Shown here piece by piece: positions 1 through 5,893 of a stretch of DNA of 13,029 bases. The stretch spans positions 1-13,029 of the forward strand of contig JAFOEH010000292.1 in assembly GCA_017380275.1 (NCBI GenBank), read 5' to 3'. The translations under genes were made by a program, and so were the position numbers. Source of the DNA: Alistipes sp. (GTDB lineage Bacteria; Bacteroidota; Bacteroidia; Bacteroidales; Rikenellaceae). A model generated the notes under the pieces. It was not told the DNA's origin and searched no databases. It worked only from the letters and a program-made list of their open reading frames with translations. The first letter of the stretch is position 1. Every line of letters begins with the position of its first letter.

Positions 1-1
1 C

Positions 2-130
2 TGCGGTGTTACCATCCGCTGCTTCGACCTGCTGGATACCGTGTTCACCACCGGCTGCATCGGCCTGTCCATCCTCAACAACAAGGGTATCTACGGCGGC
101 TGCGAGGGTGACGTGCCCGTGCTGCTGTCA
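2..130 (+). pseudogene. L-fucose isomerase-like fragment (internal piece only)
   Basis: Read from base 2, this stretch encodes about 43 residues resembling the conserved core of L-fucose/L-arabinose isomerase-like proteins, enzymes that interconvert aldose and ketose sugars in the cytoplasm. The clues are RCFDLL, a TTGCIGLS segment, and NNKGIYGGCEGDVPVLLS with its acidic GCEGD signature. The similarity stops at about base 130. The frame then runs through unrelated sequence to a stop at 173-175. Codon use is strongly biased to C- and G-ending codons (atc, ggc, ctg, acc, ttc), unlike the DUF5106 sequence that follows. The piece is open to the window edge. It is either the end of a truncated gene or the left half of a chimeric join. 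The family call is from memory of conserved motifs in a short fragment. Confidence 0.5.
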
Positions 131-656
131 GTATATCCCCGTGTTGGAGGCTGCTGTGGCTTCGCCTTTCTATGATGAGTTGGAGCGTTTGCCCTATGAA
201 CACGATCTGGAGATTGCCCGTCAGAATAGGGTAGGGCGCGCGGCGAACGACTTTAGTTATACGCTCGCATCGGGCCGTACGGCGCAGATGTACGATATTG
301 AGGCCGACTATCTCCTTATATTTATAAGCAATCCCGGCTGTCCGATGTGTCGCGAGGTGAACGAGCAGATTCAATCGTCACCTCTGATGAATGAGCTCAT
401 CGAGCGTGGCACGCTAAAAGTTCTGGTGATATATCCTGATGCGGATCTTCAAGCGTGGCGCGAACATTTGGGCGATTATCCGTCGGCGTGGATGTGTGCC
501 TACAATAAGGGACAGGTGATCGAACGCGAGCGGTTGTATGATCTGCGGGCTATTCCGTCTTTGTATCTGCTCGACGCTGAGAAACGTGTGATGGCCAAGG
601 ATTGTGTCGATGTGGCTTACATCGAGGAGTTGATCGCTCAGGCCGAGGCATCATAA
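129..656 (+). CDS. DUF5106-type thioredoxin-like protein, 5'-truncated
   Basis: The convincing part begins near base 129 with QYIPVLEA. It continues through QNRVGRAANDFSYTLASG and a beta strand into NPGCPMC (CxxC at bases 339-350), followed by a thioredoxin-like fold with a cis-Pro segment AIPSLYLLD near the C-terminus. This matches the C-terminal half of Bacteroidetes DUF5106 proteins, exported thioredoxin-like proteins presumed to act in periplasmic thiol-disulfide exchange. The expected N-terminus (signal peptide and DUF5106 helical region) is absent. Upstream, the same frame stays open to the window edge but gives a Cys/Ser/Pro-rich nonsense peptide, which is a frame-shifted reading of isomerase-like DNA. 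No credible start codon exists inside the homologous part, so this is a truncated gene joined to foreign sequence. The stop TAA at 654-656 is followed by the promoter of the next gene. Confidence 0.7.
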   Translation, partial: QYIPVLEAAVASPFYDELERLPYEHDLEIARQNRVGRAANDFSYTLASGRTAQMYDIEADYLLIFISNPGCPMCREVNEQIQSSPLMNELIERGTLKVLVIYPDADLQAWREHLGDYPSAWMCAYNKGQVIERERLYDLRAIPSLYLLDAEKRVMAKDCVDVAYIEELIAQAEAS

Positions 657-698
657 GTGGAATTTATGAATAGATAAAAAATTGTTATCGAAAACCTA

Positions 699-728
699 TT
701 GCAAAGCTCGAAAAACACTCTATATTTG
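699..728 (+). promoter_or_regulatory. Bacteroidetes-type promoter of the rubrerythrin gene
   Basis: TTG at 699-701 and TATATTTG at 721-728 match the -33 TTG and -7 TAnnTTTG elements of the Bacteroidetes primary sigma factor, with a 19-base spacer. About 50 bases of AT-rich leader lead to the start codon at 781, with no clear Shine-Dalgarno sequence, as is usual in this phylum. A direct repeat (TCGAAAA at 688-694 and 708-714) flanks the -33 element. Confidence 0.75.
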
Positions 729-780
729 CAGTAGAAAAATAAAACAAACTATAAGAACAAACAATTAAAACTTTAAGATT

Positions 781-1332
781 ATGGCAAAGAAATTCCGTTG
801 TACAGTATGTGGTTATATTCACGAGGGTGATGCGGCTCCCGAGAAGTGTCCGCTTTGCAAAGTTCCCGCTGAGAAGTTCGTTGAGGTAGAGGAGAAGGAT
901 GGCGGCCTTGAGTTCGCAACTGAGCACAAGCTCGGTGATGGCAAGGGTGCAAGCGAGGAGCTCTGGAAGGGCTTGCAGGAGCACTTTATGGGTGAGTGCA
1001 CCGAGGTAGGTATGTACCTTGCAATGAGCCGTCAGGCTGACCGCGAGGGTTATCCCGAGGTTGCTGAGGCTTTCAAGCGCTACGCTTGGGAGGAGGCAGA
1101 GCACGCATCGAAGATTGCTGAGCTCATCGGTGAGGTTGTATGGGATACCAAGACCAATCTCTACAAGCGTATGAACGCTGAGGAGGGTGCTTGCGAGGAT
1201 AAGTTCCGTCTGGCAGTGTTGGCTAAGCAGGAGAACCTCGACGCTATCCATGACACTATCCACGAGATGGCAAAGGACGAGGCTCGTCACGGTGCCGGCT
1301 TCCAGGGCCTTTACAACCGCTACTTCAAATAA
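781..1332 (+). CDS. Rubrerythrin with N-terminal rubredoxin domain
   Basis: This 183-residue cytoplasmic non-haem iron protein probably reduces hydrogen peroxide in an anaerobe, passing electrons from a rubredoxin Fe(Cys)4 site to a diiron site. The rubredoxin-like domain comes first: C7-x2-C10 and C23-x2-C26 within residues 5-40. A ferritin-like four-helix domain fills about residues 55-183. Its diiron ligands are visible as two ExxH motifs, E105-H108 in WEEAEH and E167-H170 in KDEARH, with further acidic candidates near E72/E75 and E151. Classical rubrerythrin has the opposite order (ferritin-like first), so this is the reverse-rubrerythrin arrangement. The gene stands alone between its own promoter and a strong terminator. 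Its regular codon use suggests high expression. Substrate specificity and the electron donor are inferred from the family. Confidence 0.93.
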   Translation: MAKKFRCTVCGYIHEGDAAPEKCPLCKVPAEKFVEVEEKDGGLEFATEHKLGDGKGASEELWKGLQEHFMGECTEVGMYLAMSRQADREGYPEVAEAFKRYAWEEAEHASKIAELIGEVVWDTKTNLYKRMNAEEGACEDKFRLAVLAKQENLDAIHDTIHEMAKDEARHGAGFQGLYNRYFK

Positions 1333-1347
1333 GAGATAGGTTTATGA

Positions 1348-1383
1348 AAAAAATCCTGCTCCACACAAGGGGCAGGATTTTTT
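1348..1383. terminator. Bidirectional terminator between convergent genes
   Basis: A 15-base-pair hairpin (1348-1362 pairing with 1369-1383, one G-T wobble) has a 6-base loop ACACAA. It carries a T-run on the right arm and an A-run on the left arm, so it can end transcription of the rubrerythrin gene on the plus strand and of the GH125 gene arriving on the minus strand. Confidence 0.88.
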
Positions 1384-1402
1384 GTTTGTAAGGTAGGCTA
1401 TC

Positions 1403-2899
1403 TTACTTAATCTCAATCGAGTTGAGCATATCAAGACGGCCCTCGTTGATCTGCTTAACTATTAACTCGCCGAAGAGCGTATTCTGCCAAGCGAACCACT
1501 TGCGAGTAAAGTGCATCGGATCATTCACGTCGAACGACTCGTGCATAAAGCCCGTACCCGCATCGGTGCGCATCAAAAGCTCGATGCACCACTTAATCTC
1601 TGCCTCATCTCGGCTGGTGAAGGCCTTCATCATAATACTCATAGGCCAAGCCATATCGTAGCCGATGTGGGGGCCGCCAATACCCTCACCCGATGTGCCA
1701 CGGAAGAAGTAGGGGTTGCTCTGGCTCCATACGAAGCGACGCGTGTTGGCGTAGATGTCGGCATCGATAACCTCGGGGTTGAGGTAATCCATCGCCAGCA
1801 GGCTCGGCACGTTGGCATCGTCCATCAGGTGGTGGTTGCCAAAGCCATCAACCTCGAAGGCATAAATCTCACCAAATTTGGGGTGGTTGTAAATGGCATA
1901 CTCCTCAAGTGCGGCACTAACCTCCGAAGCCAATGCCTTGCACTCTGTGGCCAAAGCATCGTTCTTATTAACCTTCGTGAGAATCTCGGCAGCCTTGTTC
2001 AGAGCCGAAACGGCGAAGAAGTTAGAGGGCACGAGGAACTGCAGAACGGTTGCATCGTCCGAAGGACGGAAGCTCGAAACGATCAATCCGACGGGGTTTA
2101 CGGGTGCGCCGTAACCATCGTTCGAGAGTGTGTCGAACTGGCGGTCGGTTACGCGACGGAATGTGTAGGGACCCTTGCCATCCTTACGCTGCTGCTCGCG
2201 GAAAGTCTTAAGAATGTTTGTGATAGCGGTAATCCACTCCTCGCCAAAAATTGACGTATCACCCGTGGTGAGCCAATAGTGGTAGGCCAAGCGGATAGGA
2301 TAGCAGAGCGAGTCAATCTCATACTTGCGCTCGTGCAACTCGAGTTTCATATCGGTGTAGTCGCGCTGCCACTCGCCTCCCGTTGGGCCATCGTTGAAAG
2401 CGTTGGCATAGGGGTCGATGTTGATGCTCTTGAACTGACGATTGATAACACCCGCCAGCATAGCCTTCAGCTCGGCATCGTCGTTGGCATACTGAACGTA
2501 GGGCCACACCTGGGCTGCTGAGTCGCGCAGCCACATAGCGTGAATATCGCCCGTATATACGAACGTGTCGTTGTTGCCGTTCTCGTCCTTGCGATAGTGA
2601 ACTGTGGTGTCGAGCGTGTTGGGGAAGCAGTTTGAGAACATCCACGCCAAACGGGGATTTGTAAGCAGACTCTTCACGCGCTCGATCTCGGCCTCCACGG
2701 CCTGCGAGGTGAAAAGACGCTCCTCCGTTGCAGGGCGCTGGCATACATACTCGCCATTCTCGATGGGGGCAGGTGCGGGTATTACCTGAGAGTAGTCGGT
2801 CAAGGGCTCCGAAACGTTTGTGCTATTATTTTGCGATTCGGCGCAGCCGATGAGCATAATAGCCGTAGCCAGAGAGAGAAGGTGGGTTAAAAATTTCAT
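1403..2899 (-). CDS. GH125 exo-alpha-1,6-mannosidase lipoprotein
   Basis: This is a 498-residue member of glycoside hydrolase family 125 (formerly DUF1237), metal-independent inverting enzymes that release terminal alpha-1,6-linked mannose from glycans. The N-terminus is a lipoprotein signal ending in the lipobox LIGC (C19), so the enzyme should be anchored in the envelope. Family blocks visible in order are DIHAMWLRDSAAQ (about 118-130), GPTGGEWQRDYTD (171-183), YEIDSLCYP (193-201), MDDANVPSLLAMDYL (359-373), GEGIGGPHIGYDMAWP (404-419) and MHESFDVND (452-460). By analogy with characterised members, D196 (in YEIDSL) is the likely general acid and E454 (in MHESF) the likely base. The length fits the family plus a signal peptide. 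No SusC/SusD or other mannosidase gene is adjacent, so it is an orphan here. It is transcribed from its own promoter, divergent from ispG. Confidence 0.93.
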   Translation of the reverse strand: MKFLTHLLSLATAIMLIGCAESQNNSTNVSEPLTDYSQVIPAPAPIENGEYVCQRPATEERLFTSQAVEAEIERVKSLLTNPRLAWMFSNCFPNTLDTTVHYRKDENGNNDTFVYTGDIHAMWLRDSAAQVWPYVQYANDDAELKAMLAGVINRQFKSINIDPYANAFNDGPTGGEWQRDYTDMKLELHERKYEIDSLCYPIRLAYHYWLTTGDTSIFGEEWITAITNILKTFREQQRKDGKGPYTFRRVTDRQFDTLSNDGYGAPVNPVGLIVSSFRPSDDATVLQFLVPSNFFAVSALNKAAEILTKVNKNDALATECKALASEVSAALEEYAIYNHPKFGEIYAFEVDGFGNHHLMDDANVPSLLAMDYLNPEVIDADIYANTRRFVWSQSNPYFFRGTSGEGIGGPHIGYDMAWPMSIMMKAFTSRDEAEIKWCIELLMRTDAGTGFMHESFDVNDPMHFTRKWFAWQNTLFGELIVKQINEGRLDMLNSIEIK

Positions 2900-2930
2900 A
2901 ATCGTTAGATAATTTGGTTTTTATTTGGCT

Positions 2931-2962
2931 CAAAGGTAAGCCAATTTTGCGAGATATGCCAA
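2931..2962 (-). promoter_or_regulatory. Promoter of the GH125 gene
   Basis: On the minus strand, TACCTTTG (plus-strand 2931-2938) fits the -7 consensus TAnnTTTG. A TTG (plus-strand CAA at 2960-2962) lies 21 bases upstream at the -33 position. It sits about 30 bases ahead of the GH125 start codon. Confidence 0.6.
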
Positions 2963-3001
2963 ATTTTCGATTACAGAGCGATAAAACTCCCTCCGATTCG
3001 T

Positions 3002-3009
3002 TATCTTTG
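3002..3009 (+). promoter_or_regulatory. -7 element of the ispG operon promoter
   Basis: TATCTTTG matches TAnnTTTG, 37 bases before the ispG start. No TTG lies at the ideal -33 distance, so only the -7 half is supported. The 147-base gap therefore holds two divergent promoters. Confidence 0.5.
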
Positions 3010-3046
3010 TAGAAAGATTTGGCTTGTGGGCCTCAAAAATTAAAAT

Positions 3047-4528
3047 ATGAATCTAAATGAATTTTCTCGCCGCGAGGCGCACGAGGTGCGTATCGGGCAG
3101 ACCAAGATAGGATCGCAGCATCCGATAGCCGTACAGTCGATGACCAACACCCCGACGGCCGATACTTCGAAGAGCGTTGAGCAGATCAAGCGCATCGCCG
3201 ATGCAGGCGCGCCCATTGTTCGTTTGACGGCGCAGGGACGTCGCGAGGGCGAGAATCTGGAGTCGATCGTGGCAAACATTCGCGAGGAGGGTTACGATAC
3301 GGCCATCGTTGCCGATATTCACTTCGTTCCTGAAGTAGCTTCAATAGCAGCACGTTATGTGGATAAGGTGCGTATCAATCCGGGTAACTACCGCACCTCG
3401 AATGGTGAGCTGGAGGCGCTTATCGCCCAGTGCCGCGAGCGCGGCGTAGCCTTGCGCATCGGGGTCAATCACGGTTCGCTTGCAAAGCGCGTCTTTGATG
3501 AGTGGGGCGATACGCCTGAGGGTATGGTTCGCTCGGCAATGGAGTTTCTGGAGGTTTGCCGTCGCGAGAATTTTGATCAGGTGGTGGTGTCGCTGCAGTC
3601 GAGCAATACGCGTGTTAGGGTACACGCCTACCGCCTGCTGGTTGAGGCTATGGAGAAGGAGGGTATGACCTATCCCATCCACCTCGGAGTGACCGAGGCG
3701 GGCAACGGTCTTGAAGGCCGAATCAAGAGTGCTGTGGGTATCGGAGCACTGCTCTCTGACGGTATTGGCGATACGATTCGTGTCTCGCTCACCGAGGCCC
3801 CCGAGAACGAAGTGCCTGTGGCAAAAATGCTTGTCGATCACTACTCATCGCGTGAGGGTGTGTTCGAGATCCTGCATCCCGAGCGCTACCACCCGACGGA
3901 GTTTGTGCGCCGCACAGATGTGATGACTCCGATTACGCACGACGAGCTGACCGATGAGTATAGCGTCGTGGAGGCCGTTAGCAGTAATCCTACGGCCGAG
4001 CTACGCGCCGCAATTCTGAATATGGAGCAGACGCAACCCGTTGTCGTGAAGCGTCGCTACGAGGACGAGGATGTTGAGGCTGTGGCTGTTAAGGCGGCGG
4101 CCGATTTGGGCGTACTGTTCTTGGACGGTTTGGCTGATGGCATTTGGGTGGATGCCCCTGCGCTTTCTGCCGACGTGATTCGTGATATTGAGCTTATGAT
4201 TCTGCAGGCGACGCGTGTACGCTTCTCGCATACGGAGTATATCGCCTGCCCGAGCTGTGGTCGCACGTTGTACGATATTGAGAAGACGTTGGCCGACATC
4301 AAGAGCCGCACGTCGCATCTAAAGAATCTCAAGATAGGAATTATGGGCTGCATCGTTAATGGTCCGGGCGAGATGGCCGATGCCGATTATGGATATGTGG
4401 GTGCTGCTGCCGGCCGCATTACACTCTACAAGGGCCGCGAGATTGTCGAGCGCAACATTCCGCAGGAGGAGGCTATCGATCACCTTATAGAACTGATTAA
4501 GGCCAACGGCGATTGGCAGGATGCATAG
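3047..4528 (+). CDS. ispG: 4-hydroxy-3-methylbut-2-enyl diphosphate synthase (GcpE)
   Basis: IspG converts 2-C-methyl-D-erythritol 2,4-cyclodiphosphate to HMBPP, the penultimate step of the MEP isoprenoid pathway in the cytoplasm, using a [4Fe-4S] cluster. The N-terminal TIM barrel (about 1-262) starts with PIAVQSMTNTPTADT and includes VRINPGNY, GVNHGSL and LGVTEAGNGLEG. The C-terminal reductase-like domain carries the cluster ligands C401, C404 (CPSCGRTLYDIE) and C435 (MGCIVNGPGE), with E442 as the likely fourth or catalytic ligand. Between them lies an insert of about 130 residues, including YEDEDVEAVAVKAAADLG. This corresponds to the extra A* domain of plant, chlamydial and Bacteroidetes enzymes, but at 493 residues in total it is clearly shorter than the ~600-residue Bacteroides form I recall. 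No frameshift is visible. It is the first gene of a cluster with recO. Confidence 0.95.
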   Translation: MNLNEFSRREAHEVRIGQTKIGSQHPIAVQSMTNTPTADTSKSVEQIKRIADAGAPIVRLTAQGRREGENLESIVANIREEGYDTAIVADIHFVPEVASIAARYVDKVRINPGNYRTSNGELEALIAQCRERGVALRIGVNHGSLAKRVFDEWGDTPEGMVRSAMEFLEVCRRENFDQVVVSLQSSNTRVRVHAYRLLVEAMEKEGMTYPIHLGVTEAGNGLEGRIKSAVGIGALLSDGIGDTIRVSLTEAPENEVPVAKMLVDHYSSREGVFEILHPERYHPTEFVRRTDVMTPITHDELTDEYSVVEAVSSNPTAELRAAILNMEQTQPVVVKRRYEDEDVEAVAVKAAADLGVLFLDGLADGIWVDAPALSADVIRDIELMILQATRVRFSHTEYIACPSCGRTLYDIEKTLADIKSRTSHLKNLKIGIMGCIVNGPGEMADADYGYVGAAAGRITLYKGREIVERNIPQEEAIDHLIELIKANGDWQDA

Positions 4529-4548
4529 GTAGGATGGCAGGTCAGGCG

Positions 4549-5271
4549 ATGAAACGATACACAGCGCGAGGCGTTGTGCTGGGCACGCTCAAGTATGGCG
4601 AGAAGGGCCTTATTGTGCAGATGCTCACCTCCTCACACGGCCGTCAGAGCTATATGGTGCAGGGGTTGGGAGATCGTTCGCGCAACGCTAAGCTCGCTCT
4701 GTTTCAGCCTATGTTCGCTCTCGAATTCGAGGGCCTGACCAGCACGAAGATGGATATGCACCGCTTTGGAGAGGTGCACGCAGGGCTGGTGTTGCAGTCT
4801 ATCCCGTTCGATGTGAAAAAATCGACCATCGCACTCTTTATGGCAGAGGTTTTGCACCGTTTGGTCAAGGAGAGTGAGGCGAACGAGATGTTGTTCGACT
4901 TCGTGTGGGGCTCTGTTGAGGCGCTGGATGCTGCAACCGAAGGTGTGGCCAATTTCCATCTCTGGTTTCTGTCGCATCTGTGCCGTTTTCTGGGATTCTC
5001 GCCCGGAAACGAGTATATGCCCGAGGCGTGGTTTAACATAGCCGAAGGTCATTTCACGCGCGAATGCCCCCCGCGCGAGTATCGCATCTCACAGGAAAAC
5101 GCTCTCATTCTGCGCGATATGCTGGAGTGCGACGTGCGATATTTGGCTGAGGTGGGACTCAATCGCCACCAGAGGGTAGATTTTCTGTCGGCCCTGATGG
5201 CCTATTACTCTTATCATCTCGACACGATCAACTCCGTGCAATCGATTAGGATTTTGCAAGAGTTGTTTTAG
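4549..5271 (+). CDS. recO: DNA repair protein RecO
   Basis: RecO works with RecF and RecR to load RecA onto SSB-coated single-stranded DNA during recombinational repair. The N-terminal oligonucleotide-binding domain is recognisable from ARGVVLGTLKYGEKGLIVQM and YMVQGLGDRSRNAKLALFQP. The rest is the helical RecO domain (FLSHLCRFLGFSP and following). I chose the ATG at 4549, giving MKRYTARGVVLG and 240 residues, the usual family length and N-terminus. An in-frame ATG at 4534 and a TTG at 4513 that overlaps the end of ispG are possible but add non-homologous residues. The start is 20 bases after the ispG stop, so the two are almost certainly cotranscribed. The complete four-cysteine zinc site of some RecO proteins is not seen. 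Confidence 0.9.
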   Translation: MKRYTARGVVLGTLKYGEKGLIVQMLTSSHGRQSYMVQGLGDRSRNAKLALFQPMFALEFEGLTSTKMDMHRFGEVHAGLVLQSIPFDVKKSTIALFMAEVLHRLVKESEANEMLFDFVWGSVEALDAATEGVANFHLWFLSHLCRFLGFSPGNEYMPEAWFNIAEGHFTRECPPREYRISQENALILRDMLECDVRYLAEVGLNRHQRVDFLSALMAYYSYHLDTINSVQSIRILQELF

Positions 5272-5280
5272 GTCAGTAGT

Positions 5281-5706
5281 GTGAAATATTTTTTAACGAC
5301 ATTGGTGGTGGCTGTGGCTGCCGTTATACTATCTCTTCTTTACGATAATCCCACGGTCGTGGCACAGGAGCCGCGCCGATGGATGAGTGGCGACACGCTG
5401 TGGTATGAGATTGACTCTCTGCCCACGATGCCATCCGAAGGGTGGGCGTTCGACTCTATGGCCTACCGTTGGTTTGCGTTGCCAAATCCTCTGCACGATA
5501 GAAATTTAGATACCTCGCCCGAACGGCCACGATATGAGAAGATTCGACTTGAGTATAAGATTCCCGTCTGGGATGTCTATCGGCGTTCGATAACTCTGTG
5601 GGGCATAACATTTTCTACGGGGCAGGCATCGCCGCTTTCGCCATATCCATCCGAGGATTATCCCTCGGCCGAAGTGTTGTCATTCCCTTTGAACAGACCA
5701 AAATAA
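5281..5706 (+). CDS. Small exported protein of unknown function
   Basis: The 141-residue product begins at a GTG nine bases after the recO stop, which implies translation in the same operon. Residues 3-20 form a hydrophobic segment (LTTLVVAVAAVILSLL). A plausible signal peptidase site follows at VVA/QEP (after A28), so the mature protein is probably periplasmic; an uncleaved membrane anchor is the alternative. The mature part is rich in Trp, Tyr, Pro and Ser, with several W-x-aromatic patches (GDTLWYEIDSLP, MAYRWFALPNP, WGITFSTG), and contains no cysteine. I recognise no domain. The coding nature is supported by the tight spacing, signal peptide and absence of overlap with other genes. It ends just before an inverted-repeat element. 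Confidence 0.65.
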   Translation: MKYFLTTLVVAVAAVILSLLYDNPTVVAQEPRRWMSGDTLWYEIDSLPTMPSEGWAFDSMAYRWFALPNPLHDRNLDTSPERPRYEKIRLEYKIPVWDVYRRSITLWGITFSTGQASPLSPYPSEDYPSAEVLSFPLNRPK

Positions 5707-5711
5707 AAAAA

Positions 5712-5826
5712 GTTGTCTAACAAGGTGATTTTTGCGTTACGCTCGCCCTCAAAATGCTCATTTACGCTTCAGTAAACTGCGCTTTTTTGGGCTTCGCAAG
5801 CCTTAAAATCCCTCTTGTTATACAAC
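5712..5826. repeat. Structured inverted-repeat intergenic element
   Basis: The ends 5712-5724 (GTTGTCTAACAAG) and 5814-5826 are inverted repeats matching at 12 of 13 positions. The pairing extends through a small bulge into ATTTT/AAAAT. Inside are two more hairpins: TTTAC/GTAAA (5761-5765 with 5772-5776) and GGCTT/AAGCC (5790-5794 with 5798-5802). The compact nested structure, non-coding character and position between a gene end and a terminator resemble a dispersed palindromic or MITE-like repeat. Only one copy is in this window, so its repetitive nature is inferred. Confidence 0.5.
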
Positions 5827-5833
5827 TCCAAAC

Positions 5834-5877
5834 AAAAAAGGGCTGTCGCAACATAACTTGTTTGACAGCCCTTTTTT
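5834..5877. terminator. Bidirectional terminator between convergent genes
   Basis: A 14-base-pair stem (5834-5847 with 5864-5877: AAAAAAGGGCTGTC and its complement) encloses a 16-base loop. It is A-rich on one side and T-rich on the other. It can serve the ispG-recO cluster on the plus strand and the GH109-like gene, which ends at 5894, on the minus strand. Confidence 0.88.
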
Positions 5878-5893
5878 ATTATAATGTTGTAAA

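Noticed and set aside
6..128. N-terminal extension of the DUF5106 frame from a GTG at base 6
   Set aside because: The encoded Cys/Ser/Pro-rich peptide is a frame-shifted reading of isomerase-like DNA and has no signal peptide or family match.
685..1290. Minus-strand 201-codon open frame opposite the rubrerythrin gene
   Set aside because: It is antisense to a gene with unambiguous metal-binding motifs and overlaps that gene's promoter. It is explained by the biased codon use of the real gene.
1511..2254. Plus-strand 247-codon open frame
   Set aside because: It lies fully antisense to the GH125 gene, whose conserved motifs prove the minus-strand reading. The product has no domain-like pattern.
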